Source: Bryobacterales bacterium
GTDB taxonomy: Bacteria > Acidobacteriota > Terriglobia > Bryobacterales > Bryobacteraceae
Direction: 5' to 3'
Length of the DNA stretch: 34,909 nucleotides
NCBI GenBank assembly: GCA_020852755.1
Contig: JADZAF010000076.1
Coordinates: 1-34,909, forward strand
This document shows, piece after piece, positions 8,638-16,944 of this stretch; the stretch's first letter is position 1, and each line of letters opens with the position of its first letter. Under the pieces are notes generated by a model, which was given only the letters and a program-made list of their open reading frames with translations, made no database searches and had not been told where the DNA came from. The position numbers and the translations under genes are program-made.

Positions 8638-9867
8638 ATGAGGCTCACACGCCGCAATTTCCTCCAGGCCGCCCTGGCCTTGCCGGCCGGCGCGTCCTTC
8701 GCCCGCTATGAGGCCCTCGCCGCCCCCGCCCGGGACCAGGTGAAGATCACCGCCATCAAGGCCCTCCAGACCCGGCGGCTGAACCTGATCCGCATCGACA
8801 CCGATGCCGGCATCACCGGCTACGGCCCCTGCGGCGCCAACGGCCCCTTCGCCCGCAACGTGATCGCCGGGCTGGAAGGCGGGCGCCTGCCGCACCTGGG
8901 CCTGATCGGCAAGGACCCGCTGGCCATCCAGGTACACTTCCACAACATGTTCTATGCCTATCCGCAGCGCGGCCGCCAGACCCGCGTGCTCTCCGGCATC
9001 GATATCGCCCTCTGGGACCTGGCCGGCAAGATCCTCGGCAAGCCCGTGTCCAAGCTGCTGGGCGGCAATTTCCGCGACGAGATCCCGCTCTATTCCCACA
9101 GCGGCGCCCGCGACTTCCTCAGCGCCGAGGCCTGGCGCGAAACCGCCCGGAAGATCAAGTCCGATCCGCGCGGGTTCAAGGCCTACAAGCTGGACCTCCA
9201 TCACCCCCTGCGCGCGCGTATGCAGGAGTACATCCCCAGCATCGGGCCGCAGGAAGCCGGCAGGATCCGGCAGGCCTACGCGCTGGCCCGCGAGGCCTTC
9301 GGCAGCGAGATCGATATCATCGTGCACTGCCACGCCGAGCTGGACCTGCCCAGCGCCGTCCGGGTGGCCGAGGCCGTGGAACCCATCAAGCCGCTGTATT
9401 TCGAGGACCCTATCGCGCCCGCGTATTCCGATTCCTGGCTGGCCCTGCGCCGCACCACCCGCATCCCCCTGATGACCGGCGAGAATATTGAACTGCCCGA
9501 GGGCGCCATGCCCTTCCTGCAGAACCAGGCGGTCGATTGCCTGCAGCCCGACCTGATCAACGCGGGCGGCATCACGGGGACCAAAATGATCGCCGACATG
9601 GCCGCGGTCTACCGCATCCCGGTGTGCCTGCACAACGTCAGCGGGCTGGCGCTCAACATGGCCTCCCAGCAGTGGTCGGCGGCGGTGTTCAACTGCCCCA
9701 TGATGGAATGCCGCGGAGACGCCGACCGGCCCGAGGAAGCCTCCGGCAACGCGCCGGTGATCCGCAACGGGCGCATGCTGGTGTCCAGGCTGCCCGGCCT
9801 CGGCATCGAGCTGAACCAGGAGTACCTGAAGGCCAACCGCGTGGAAGGCGAGCCCTGGTGGGAGTAA
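8638..9867 (+). CDS. Tat-exported mandelate racemase/enolase-superfamily protein
   Basis: A 409-residue protein with an N-terminal twin-arginine signal (RLTRRNFLQAALALPAGA), so it should be exported folded. The rest is a mandelate-racemase/muconate-lactonizing barrel resembling sugar-acid dehydratases such as galactonate dehydratase: capping domain with GIDIALWDLAGKILGKPV, Lys in FKAYKLDLHH (about 183), metal Glu in YFEDP (about 257), Glu in MTGEN (about 282) and His in CLHNVSG (about 331). The usual first metal ligand block (D-x-H) reads IVHCHAEL, so Asp appears replaced by His. A sugar-acid dehydratase or racemase is likely, but the substrate and activity are uncertain. The upstream mannonate dehydratase-like gene makes sugar-acid use plausible. 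Confidence 0.85.
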   Translation: MRLTRRNFLQAALALPAGASFARYEALAAPARDQVKITAIKALQTRRLNLIRIDTDAGITGYGPCGANGPFARNVIAGLEGGRLPHLGLIGKDPLAIQVHFHNMFYAYPQRGRQTRVLSGIDIALWDLAGKILGKPVSKLLGGNFRDEIPLYSHSGARDFLSAEAWRETARKIKSDPRGFKAYKLDLHHPLRARMQEYIPSIGPQEAGRIRQAYALAREAFGSEIDIIVHCHAELDLPSAVRVAEAVEPIKPLYFEDPIAPAYSDSWLALRRTTRIPLMTGENIELPEGAMPFLQNQAVDCLQPDLINAGGITGTKMIADMAAVYRIPVCLHNVSGLALNMASQQWSAAVFNCPMMECRGDADRPEEASGNAPVIRNGRMLVSRLPGLGIELNQEYLKANRVEGEPWWE

Positions 9868-9887
9868 GCGGGGCCTGCCCGCCCCGC
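9868..9887 (+). terminator. GC-rich hairpin after the enolase-family gene
   Basis: GCGGGGC (9868-9874), loop CTGCCC, GCCCCGC (9881-9887), starting right after the TAA stop. A seven-pair perfect stem but no T-tract follows, so termination is only plausible. Confidence 0.4.
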
Positions 9888-9918
9888 GTTCCCGAAACCG
9901 GAAAGCCAACTGCATACC

Positions 9919-9940
9919 GAGCCGCGACCAAAGGGAGCGT
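9919..9940 (+). repeat. 22-nt interspersed repeat, copy 1
   Basis: This stretch starts GAGCCGCGACC and ends AAGGGAGCGT. It matches 25296-25317 at 19 of 22 positions. Both copies lie in intergenic DNA on the same strand. Confidence 0.6.
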
Positions 9941-10001
9941 CTGCACTCCGGGTACTCGACCGGCCCGGAGCCGGCCGCGGCGCCCCGCCACGGCCCGGTC
10001 T

Positions 10002-10007
10002 TATGCT
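10002..10007 (+). promoter_or_regulatory. Putative -10 box of the gcv operon
   Basis: TATGCT lies 13 nt before the gcvT ATG. No -35 match and no strong SD are present. The 153-nt leader does not show the conserved cores of a glycine riboswitch. Confidence 0.35.
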
Positions 10008-10020
10008 AGAGTGACGTTCG

Positions 10021-11121
10021 ATGAGCGTTCCCGCTCTGAAGGTCACGGCTCTCCACGCGATCCATCAAGCTTCAGGCGCCAGGATGGTCGATTTCGGCGG
10101 CTGGGAGATGCCCGTGCAATACTCCGGCATCATTGACGAACACCTCGCCGTGCGCCGGGCCGCCGGCCTGTTCGACGTCAGCCACATGGGCGAGATCGAG
10201 GTCCGCGGCCCGGAAGCGCTGCGGCTCGTGGATTTCGCCACCACCAACGCCGCCGCGCGCCTGAAGGACGGCCAGGCGCAGTACTCGGGCCTGTTGTACG
10301 AACACGGCGGCTTCGTGGACGATGTGCTGGTGCATCGCATCGCGGAAAAGCACTTTCTCCTCTGCGTCAACGCCGGCAACCAGGAGAAGGACTTCGAGCA
10401 CATCCGGTCGCTCAACCGTTTCGACGCCGAGGTGGAGTTTGCCAGCCCGAAGTACGCGCAGCTGGCCATCCAGGGCCCCTACGCGCTGGCCGCGCTGGGA
10501 AAACTCACCGCGGCCGATCTCGGCGCCATCCGCTACTACTGGTTCACGTACGGCGCCGTGTCGGGTACCGATGCCCTGATCGCCCGTACCGGCTACACCG
10601 GCGAAGACGGCTTCGAGATCTACATCCCGCCGGAAGAAGCGCCGCGCCTGTGGAACGAGGTGCTGGAGGCGGGCAGGGAATTCGGCATCAAGCCCTGCGG
10701 GCTGGGCGCGCGCAACACCCTGCGGCTGGAAGCCAGAATGGCGCTCTACGGGCATGAAATCGATGCTTCCACCACTCCTTATGAAGCCGGGCTGGACTGG
10801 ATTGTGAAGCTGGACAAAGGCGACTTCGTGGGCCGCCAGGCTTTGCTGAAACAGAAGGAGACCGGCATTCGCCGGAAGCTGGCCGGTTTCGAAATGTGCG
10901 GGCGCGGGATCGCCCGGGACGGTTACGAGGTGCGGGTGGACGGGCGTCCGGCCGGCTGGGTCACCAGCGGCTCGCCCGCCCCGGCTCTCAACAAGAACAT
11001 CGGGCTGTGCTATCTGCCGGTGGAGATGGCGACGACCGGGCGTCCCATCCAGATCATCATCCGCAATCAGCCGGTGGATGCGGTGACGGTCGAAACCCCG
11101 TTTTACAGGCGAGCGAAATGA
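10021..11121 (+). CDS. gcvT: Aminomethyltransferase, glycine cleavage T protein
   Basis: A 366-residue protein that takes the methylene group from aminomethylated H protein to tetrahydrofolate, releasing ammonia. The N-terminus (LHAIHQASGARMVDFGGWEMPVQY, written in parts: HQASGARMVDFGGWEMPVQY) and the block LFDVSHMGEIEVRGP are diagnostic of GcvT, as are TGYTGEDGFEIY, the GLGARNTLRLEA segment and the late folate-barrel part SGSPAPALNKNIGLCYL. Length equals the family norm. It is first in a four-gene operon; its TGA overlaps the gcvH ATG (ATGA), so translation is probably coupled. The ATG at 10021 fits family starts. Confidence 0.97.
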   Translation: MSVPALKVTALHAIHQASGARMVDFGGWEMPVQYSGIIDEHLAVRRAAGLFDVSHMGEIEVRGPEALRLVDFATTNAAARLKDGQAQYSGLLYEHGGFVDDVLVHRIAEKHFLLCVNAGNQEKDFEHIRSLNRFDAEVEFASPKYAQLAIQGPYALAALGKLTAADLGAIRYYWFTYGAVSGTDALIARTGYTGEDGFEIYIPPEEAPRLWNEVLEAGREFGIKPCGLGARNTLRLEARMALYGHEIDASTTPYEAGLDWIVKLDKGDFVGRQALLKQKETGIRRKLAGFEMCGRGIARDGYEVRVDGRPAGWVTSGSPAPALNKNIGLCYLPVEMATTGRPIQIIIRNQPVDAVTVETPFYRRAK

Positions 11122-11507
11122 CCACGTATCCGGAAAACTACCGTTACACGAAGGAGCACGAGTGGGTGCTCATGGAAGGGGATGTCGGAACGGTGGGCAT
11201 CACCGACCACGCCCAGAACGAACTGGGCGATATCGTCTACGTGGACCTGCCCAAGGTCGGAACGCGCGTGGAGCAGAACAAGTCGCTCGGTTCGGTCGAA
11301 TCGGTAAAGGCGGTTTCCGACATCTACTCGCCGGTTTCCGGGGAGATTGTCGAGATCAACCAGGACCTCTCGCAGACCCCCGAGAAGATCAACCAGGATC
11401 CGCACGGCGCCGCCTGGCTCGTCCGGATCCGCCTGAGCGCGCCGGACGAAGTGAAGCAACTGATGACGGCGGCCGAATATCGAAGCCACATAGGAGCTGA
11501 AAGCTAG
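11118..11507 (+). CDS. gcvH: Glycine cleavage H protein (lipoyl carrier)
   Basis: A 129-residue lipoyl-domain protein that shuttles the aminomethyl group between P, T and L proteins. The lipoylated Lys is K64 in GSVESVKAVSD, at the standard position, with the family opening YPENYRYTKEHEWV and the central GITDHAQNELGDIVYVDLP segment. The start is fixed by the ATGA overlap with gcvT; a much longer frame upstream is not real. Four nucleotides separate it from gcvPA. Confidence 0.97.
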   Translation: MTTYPENYRYTKEHEWVLMEGDVGTVGITDHAQNELGDIVYVDLPKVGTRVEQNKSLGSVESVKAVSDIYSPVSGEIVEINQDLSQTPEKINQDPHGAAWLVRIRLSAPDEVKQLMTAAEYRSHIGAES

Positions 11508-11510
11508 ACT

Positions 11511-12821
11511 TTGCGCTATCTTCCGAAGTCCGATTCAGAACGGCGGGAGATGCTGGAGGCCTGCGGCCTGACGTCGGCCGAAGACCTGTTCGCCCATCTG
11601 CCCGCGCACGTCCGGCTGGGACGGGGGCTCCAGATCGGTCCCGGCCTGTCGGAATACGAGATCGTGGATTACTTCAAGGCGAGGGCCGCCGAGAATGCCT
11701 CCGATTACGCCTGCTTTCTGGGCGCCGGCGCTTACCGGCATTACCGGCCCGTTCTGGTGGATACGGTGGTGTCGCGGGGAGAGTTTCTCACCGCCTACAC
11801 GCCCTACCAGGCCGAGATCTCCCAGGGAACCCTGACCGCCATCTTCGAGTTTCAGACCATGCTGTGCCAGCTCACCGGCATGGACGTGGCCAATGCCTCT
11901 ATGTACGACGGCTCGAGCGCCGTGCCGGAGGCCGCCCAGATGGCCGCGCGTATCACCGGCCGCAAGGCGGTGGTCGTTTCCCGCACGGTGCATCCCGAGT
12001 ACCGCGCGGTGCTGCGCACCTATGCCCGCCATCAGGAGATGCGTGTCGAGGAGGCCGGCTACCAGCCTGAAAGCGGGCAAATCGACCTGGACGACCTGGG
12101 CCGCAAGCTCAACGAAGAGGTGGCCGCGGTCATCCTGCAGTCGCCCAATTTCTTCGGCGTGGTGGAGGAGACCCGCGCGGCGGCGGAACTGGCCCACCGC
12201 CACGGCGCGCTGTTGGTCTTCGTCTTCGCCGAAGCGGTCTCGCTGGGCATCCTGGAGCCTCCGCGAGAGGCCGACATCGTGGCCGGCGAGCTGCAGTCCT
12301 TCGCCATCTCGCCCAGCTTCGGCGGACCCTACGCGGGCGTGCTGGCCACCCGCGATAAGTACGTCCGGCAGATGCCCGGGCGGCTGGTGGGCCAGACCAG
12401 GGACAGCCGTGGCCGGCGCGCCTTCTGCCTCACCCTGGCCACCCGCGAGCAGCACATTCGGCGCGAGAAGGCCACCTCGAACATCTGCACCAACCAGGCC
12501 CTGATCGCCCTGATGGCCACCGTCTTCATGACCGTCTACGGAAAGACGGGCCTTCGCGAGCTGGCCCGCCAGAACCTGGCTAAGGCGCACTACCTGGCAT
12601 CGCGGATCCAGCCCCGCTTCAGCGGCCCGTTCTTCAACGAGTTCGTGGCGGCCGCCAGCGGCAAGAGCGCGGAGGCCGTCAACGAAGCCCTGCTGCGCGA
12701 GAAGATCATCGGCGGCCTGCCGCTGGACCGTTTCTATCCGGAGCTGCGCGGCCACGTGCTGCTGTGCGCCACGGAAATGACCCGGCGCGAAGACATGGAC
12801 AGGGTGGCGGCCCAATGGTAA
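11511..12821 (+). CDS. gcvPA: Glycine dehydrogenase (decarboxylating) subunit 1
   Basis: A 436-residue N-terminal half of split P protein, the PLP enzyme that decarboxylates glycine and loads the H protein. The opening [18 protein letters not shown], the segment [34 protein letters not shown] and the late FNEFVAAA block are typical of GcvPA. It starts with TTG, 3 nt after the gcvH stop; an AGGAG lies at 11492-11496, a rather long 14 nt away. No PLP lysine is expected in this subunit. Its TAA overlaps the gcvPB ATG. Confidence 0.96.
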   Translation: MRYLPKSDSERREMLEACGLTSAEDLFAHLPAHVRLGRGLQIGPGLSEYEIVDYFKARAAENASDYACFLGAGAYRHYRPVLVDTVVSRGEFLTAYTPYQAEISQGTLTAIFEFQTMLCQLTGMDVANASMYDGSSAVPEAAQMAARITGRKAVVVSRTVHPEYRAVLRTYARHQEMRVEEAGYQPESGQIDLDDLGRKLNEEVAAVILQSPNFFGVVEETRAAAELAHRHGALLVFVFAEAVSLGILEPPREADIVAGELQSFAISPSFGGPYAGVLATRDKYVRQMPGRLVGQTRDSRGRRAFCLTLATREQHIRREKATSNICTNQALIALMATVFMTVYGKTGLRELARQNLAKAHYLASRIQPRFSGPFFNEFVAAASGKSAEAVNEALLREKIIGGLPLDRFYPELRGHVLLCATEMTRREDMDRVAAQW

Positions 12822-14314
12822 AGGCAGTCAGTTCCCACATCGTGCGCGATGAGCCGCTCATCTTCGAGCGCAGCTCGCCCGGCAAGCGCGCCTGGCAGCT
12901 CCCCGAGCTGGACGTGCCCGCCGTCGATCCGGAAGAGGCGCTGGGCGCGGAGAACGTGCGCGCTGAAATCCCCGGTTTCCCGGAAGTCAGCGAGGTGGAG
13001 GCCATCCGGCATTTCACCCGGCTCTCGACGTGGAACTACGGCATCGACCTGGGATTGTATCCCCTGGGTTCCTGCACGATGAAGTACAACCCGCGCATCA
13101 ACGAGCTGGTGGCGCGGCTGGAGGGGCTGGCCTGGCCGCACCCCTACCAGCCCGAATCGCTTGCCCAGGGGGCTCTGGAGATCATGGCGCGCCTGGAAGC
13201 CGCCCTGGCCGAAATTACCGGCATGGACGCGGTGACCCTGCAGCCCGCCGCCGGCGCGCACGGCGAGCTGACCGGAGTGCTGCTGATCCGGGCCTACCTG
13301 GAATCCCAGGGCAACCCACGCAAGAAGGTGCTGATTCCCGATTCCGCGCACGGCACCAACCCGGCCACGGCGGCCATCGCGGGCTACGGCGTCGAGAACG
13401 TGCGCTCCAACCAGCGGGGCATGATCGACCTGGAAGGGCTGGCCCGCGCCGTCACCGAAGACGTGGCGGCCCTGATGGTCACCAATCCCAATACGCTGGG
13501 CGTCTTCGAGGAGAACATCACCCAGGCGGTGGAGATCCTGCACGCCAAAGGCGCCCTGGTGTACATGGACGGCGCCAATATGAATGCCCTGGTGGGCATC
13601 GCCCGGCCCGGCGACTTCGGCGCCGACGTGATGCACCTGAACCTGCACAAGACCTTTTCGACACCGCACGGCGGCGGCGGTCCCGGCTCCGGTCCGGTGG
13701 CCGTGAAGCAGCGGCTGGAGCCTTTCCTGCCGGCCCCCCGGCTGAAGCGGGCGAGCGGCGCCTGGTCGCTCGACTACGACCGGCCCTGGTCCATCGGCCG
13801 CGTGCGCGCCTTCTACGGCAACTTCGGAGTGCTGGTGCGCGCCCTGGCCTACATCCTGGCGCACGGCGGCGACGGGCTGCGGAACGCTACCGTGGACGCG
13901 GTGTTGAACGCCGTCTACCTGCGCAAGGCGCTGGAACCCTATTACGACCTGCCGTATCCGGATCCCAACATGCACGAGGTGGTCTTTAGCGACGAACGCC
14001 AGGCCAGGCGCGGCGTCCGTACCGGCGACATCGCCAAGCGCCTCATCGACTACGGCTTTCACCCGTATACGGTGAGCTTCCCGCTGATCGTCCACGGCGC
14101 CCTCATGATCGAGCCGACCGAGACCGAAGGCAAGCGGGAACTGGACGCCTTCATCGAAGCCATGATCGCCATCGCCCGGGAAGTGGAGGAGGATACGCAG
14201 ACGGTCCTGCAGGCGCCCCATTCGACCCGCACCAGCCGGGTGGACGAAGTCACCGCGGCGCGGCGGCCCGTGTTGCGGTGGAAGCCGGAATGCGACGGCA
14301 AGTCCTGTTCGTAA
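12815..14314 (+). CDS. gcvPB: Glycine dehydrogenase (decarboxylating) subunit 2
   Basis: A 499-residue C-terminal half of split P protein carrying the PLP site: [19 protein letters not shown] holds the Schiff-base Lys. Other marks are [40 protein letters not shown] and [12 protein letters not shown]. The ATG at 12815 overlaps the gcvPA stop and gives the usual MVKA-type N-terminus; a longer frame upstream overlaps gcvPA and is rejected. A downstream glycosyltransferase gene overlaps its 3' end by 25 nt. Confidence 0.97.
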   Translation: MVKAVSSHIVRDEPLIFERSSPGKRAWQLPELDVPAVDPEEALGAENVRAEIPGFPEVSEVEAIRHFTRLSTWNYGIDLGLYPLGSCTMKYNPRINELVARLEGLAWPHPYQPESLAQGALEIMARLEAALAEITGMDAVTLQPAAGAHGELTGVLLIRAYLESQGNPRKKVLIPDSAHGTNPATAAIAGYGVENVRSNQRGMIDLEGLARAVTEDVAALMVTNPNTLGVFEENITQAVEILHAKGALVYMDGANMNALVGIARPGDFGADVMHLNLHKTFSTPHGGGGPGSGPVAVKQRLEPFLPAPRLKRASGAWSLDYDRPWSIGRVRAFYGNFGVLVRALAYILAHGGDGLRNATVDAVLNAVYLRKALEPYYDLPYPDPNMHEVVFSDERQARRGVRTGDIAKRLIDYGFHPYTVSFPLIVHGALMIEPTETEGKRELDAFIEAMIAIAREVEEDTQTVLQAPHSTRTSRVDEVTAARRPVLRWKPECDGKSCS

Positions 14315-16056
14315 TCCTGGCCGTCCTGCTGCTGCGGATTCCCTTTCTCAACCAGGCGATCCAGGGCGACGACATCTATTACCTGGCCGGCGCGCAACAC
14401 GCGCAGATCGACCCGCTGCATCCCAACCATGCCCGCTACGTCTTCCTGGGCGGCATGGTGGACATGCGCGGGCACCCGCATCCGCCCTTCAACGCCTGGT
14501 TTCTGGGCCTGCTGCTGGCCCTTTCCGGCGACATTTACGAAGCGCCTTTCCACGCCGCCTACATCCTGTTTTCCCTCATCGCGGCGCTGAGCGTGCTGTT
14601 CATCGCGCGCCGTTTCTCACCCCGCCCGCTCTGGGCCGTGCTGTTGTTTCTGTCCGTGCCCGCCTTCGTGATCAACGGGAACTCGCTCGAAGCCGACGTG
14701 CCCTTCGCGGCCTTCTGGCTGGCCTCCATCGCCCTGGCCGGGCGCGCCGTTTCGGTGCTGCCCCTGGCGCTGGCGTCCCTGACGGCCTTCCAGGCCGTGT
14801 TTCTCACTCCGATCCTGCTGGTACATGCCTGGCTGTTCGCCCGCCGCTCGAAAGCGGCCTGGATGGTGGCTTTCACCCCCGTGGCGGTGATCGGCGGCTG
14901 GCAGGCGTTCGAGTTTCTTTCGACCGGCCGTCTGCCCGCCTCGGTCCTGACCGGCTACCTGCACAGCTACGGCTTCCAGGCGCTGGAGCAGAAACTCCGC
15001 AACGCCCTGGCGCTGCTGATCCACTCGCTGTGGATCGTTTTCCCGCTGCTGCTTCCTCCCGCCCTCCTGGCCGCCTGGCGCCGGAAAAAGGCGGCGGAAG
15101 CGTTTCTCGCGGCCTGGATCCTGGTCTTCTTCGCCGGCGCGGTGGCGGTGTTCTTCGCGGGCTCGGCGCGTTACCTGCTGCCCATCGCCGCTCCGCTGGC
15201 GATTCTGGCGTCGTGGCTGAGTGTCCGCCGGCTGGCCTGGGGGTTCGGCCTGCAAATGGCCCTCAGCCTGGCGCTGGCCGCGGTGAACTACCACCACTGG
15301 GACGGCTACCGGCAGTTCGCCGCTTCTCTGAAGGAGCAGGCCGCGGCGCGCCGCGTGTGGATCAACGGCGAGTGGGGCCTGCGCTTCTACATGGAAGCGG
15401 ACGGGGGTCTGCCGCTGATCGAGGGCCAGGCGGTGCGGCCCGGCGAGATGGTGGTTTCGAGCGCCCTGGCCTACCCGGTTCCGTTCACCACCGGCGGCGC
15501 GGTCCTCGCGCCCGTGGCCGAGCGTGAGATTGCCTCGCCCCTGCCTTTCCGCCTGATCGGGCTGGACACCCGATCGGCCTACTCCACCGCTTCCAGGGGC
15601 TTCCTGCCGTTCGGGTTCTCAACCGGCCCGATCGACCGCGTACGCGCCGAACTGGCCGTCGAAAGGCAGCCCGTGCTGGCCGACCTGGCGATGAACGCCC
15701 CCGAGGCCGCGCAGCAGATCGTCAGCGGGGTCTACCAGTTGGAGGAGAACCGCTGGCGCTGGATGGGCGAGAAGGCCGTGGTGCTGCTGAAGAGCCCGGA
15801 TCGGGCGCTTCCCCTGCGGGCTCGGTTCCACATCCCCGCGGCGGCCCGCGCCCGCCGGATCACGCTGTCTCTGGACGGCGTGGAGGTGGCCTCGCGGCAG
15901 TTCGCCGCTCCGGGCGCCTACACGCTGGCCACCCCGCCCCTCAAGCCCGCCCGCGACACCGCCACCGTGACGCTATCGGTCGACCGCACCTTCTCCGTCC
16001 CCGGCGACCGGCGGCGCCTCGGCATGGTCCTGGCCGCTCTCGGCTTCGCGGAATAA
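14290..16056 (+). CDS. GT-C type integral membrane glycosyltransferase (ArnT/PMT-like)
   Basis: A 588-residue polytopic protein. An N-terminal membrane helix is followed by Asp27-Asp28 (QAIQGDDIYY) in the first extracytoplasmic loop, the acidic pair typical of the GT-C/PMT_2 superfamily, which transfers sugars from polyprenyl-phosphate donors. About ten hydrophobic segments run to residue 340; the last 240 residues are soluble and probably extracytoplasmic, with beta-rich segments (RITLSLDGVEVASRQF). The ATG at 14290 is preferred; a GTG four codons earlier (14278) is also possible. Either way it overlaps gcvPB, so it is probably co-transcribed with the gcv operon though functionally unrelated. 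Acceptor is unknown. Confidence 0.78.
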   Translation: MRRQVLFVILAVLLLRIPFLNQAIQGDDIYYLAGAQHAQIDPLHPNHARYVFLGGMVDMRGHPHPPFNAWFLGLLLALSGDIYEAPFHAAYILFSLIAALSVLFIARRFSPRPLWAVLLFLSVPAFVINGNSLEADVPFAAFWLASIALAGRAVSVLPLALASLTAFQAVFLTPILLVHAWLFARRSKAAWMVAFTPVAVIGGWQAFEFLSTGRLPASVLTGYLHSYGFQALEQKLRNALALLIHSLWIVFPLLLPPALLAAWRRKKAAEAFLAAWILVFFAGAVAVFFAGSARYLLPIAAPLAILASWLSVRRLAWGFGLQMALSLALAAVNYHHWDGYRQFAASLKEQAAARRVWINGEWGLRFYMEADGGLPLIEGQAVRPGEMVVSSALAYPVPFTTGGAVLAPVAEREIASPLPFRLIGLDTRSAYSTASRGFLPFGFSTGPIDRVRAELAVERQPVLADLAMNAPEAAQQIVSGVYQLEENRWRWMGEKAVVLLKSPDRALPLRARFHIPAAARARRITLSLDGVEVASRQFAAPGAYTLATPPLKPARDTATVTLSVDRTFSVPGDRRRLGMVLAALGFAE

Positions 16057-16131
16057 GTACGTACAGGGCGGATATTGACCGCCATTCATCACCCACCGCC
16101 TGTTCCCGGCAAGGCAGGGGACCAATAGAAA

Positions 16132-16153
16132 CAAAGGGGACAGAGGGATTTAT
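16132..16153 (+). repeat. Left inverted end of the RAYT element
   Basis: This 22-nt end is the exact reverse complement of 16864-16885. It lies 33 nt before the transposase start. Confidence 0.85.
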
Positions 16154-16185
16154 TTGAGAGCCGAACGCCGCCGTCACCGGTATAC

Positions 16186-16944
16186 GTGCCTGCCACTGCC
16201 CGGGTCGTGATCCCCGGAGTGCCCTTTCATGTCACTCAAAAGGGCAACTTCGCGCAGCCCGTCTTCTTCACCGACGAAGACCGCGTCCTCTACCTCTCCC
16301 TTCTGACCGAGCATAGTCTCAAAGCCTGCCTGGAACTTCTGGGCTGGTGCCTGATGACCAACCACGTCCATCTCCTCGTGGTTCCCGGCCGGCCTCATTC
16401 CATGGCGAGCGCTCTGCGCCGGATTCACAGCGAGTACTCGCAAGCCTTGAACCAGCGGCTTGGCCGCTCCGGCCACCTGTGGCAGAGCCGCTACTACTCA
16501 TGTCCGGTGAGCGAAAGGCATCTCTTTGCCGTGCTCCGTTACATCGAACGGAATCCGGTTCGCGCCGGACTGGTGCAGGCTGCGGAGGATTATCCCTGGT
16601 CCACGGCCCGCTATCATACCGGCATCGCAGCCTCGCCCGCCGCGCTTTCCCTGCGCAGCTGGTCCCTTGAGTACACACCGGAAGAGTGGCGCAAGGTGCT
16701 GGGCGAACGGAGCCCGGAACCCGAGATGGCATTCATCCGAACGGCAACCCGCCAGGGCAAGCCGGCCGGCGATCCGGAGTTCGTTCGGAACCTGGAGGAC
16801 CGTTTGGGACGAAGGCTTGAGGTACGGCCCCGGGGCCGTCCCTTCGCTTCCCGGCCAAACGCGATAAATCCCTCTGTCCCCTTTGATTACAATGAAGGTT
16901 CAGCATGCAATTTCAGGAAGTTGTCGAAGCCGAAGGCCACTTGA
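16186..16944 (+). CDS. REP-associated tyrosine transposase (RAYT, Y1_Tnp/HUH)
   Basis: A 252-residue IS200-like single-strand transposase. The HUH motif is NHVHLLVVP with His60 and His62; the catalytic Tyr is probably Tyr84 in RRIHSEYSQALNQR; GHLWQSRYYSCPV and RYIERNPVRAGLV are RAYT hallmarks. Members nick and join REP hairpins rather than move as ordinary insertion sequences. It starts with GTG at 16186. The frame runs straight through the right inverted end and 40 nt into the next gene, so the last 27 or so residues are encoded by the repeat and flank; they are probably not functional family sequence. Confidence 0.9.
   Translation: MPATARVVIPGVPFHVTQKGNFAQPVFFTDEDRVLYLSLLTEHSLKACLELLGWCLMTNHVHLLVVPGRPHSMASALRRIHSEYSQALNQRLGRSGHLWQSRYYSCPVSERHLFAVLRYIERNPVRAGLVQAAEDYPWSTARYHTGIAASPAALSLRSWSLEYTPEEWRKVLGERSPEPEMAFIRTATRQGKPAGDPEFVRNLEDRLGRRLEVRPRGRPFASRPNAINPSVPFDYNEGSACNFRKLSKPKAT
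16864..16885 (-). repeat. Right inverted end of the RAYT element
   Basis: Exact reverse complement of the left end. It lies inside the transposase frame and 19 nt before the ATG of the next gene. Confidence 0.85.

Larger units (their letters stand above)
16132..16885 (+). mobile_element. RAYT (TnpA-REP) element with 22-bp inverted ends
   Basis: Inverted ends at 16132-16153 and 16864-16885 match perfectly over 22 bp (core GGGGACAGAGGGATTTAT) and enclose most of a Y1-type REP-associated transposase gene. The element lies between the glycosyltransferase gene and the TIGR00300 gene, ending 9 nt before the latter's SD. RAYTs are usually domesticated, single-copy and linked to REP palindromes. A near-identical end occurs alone at 8595-8617. 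Confidence 0.82.

Noticed and set aside
9868..10020. Glycine riboswitch before gcvT
   Set aside because: The conserved aptamer cores are not visible in the 153-nt leader.
16067..16083. Small hairpin after the GT-C glycosyltransferase gene
   Set aside because: Only five base pairs and no T-run.
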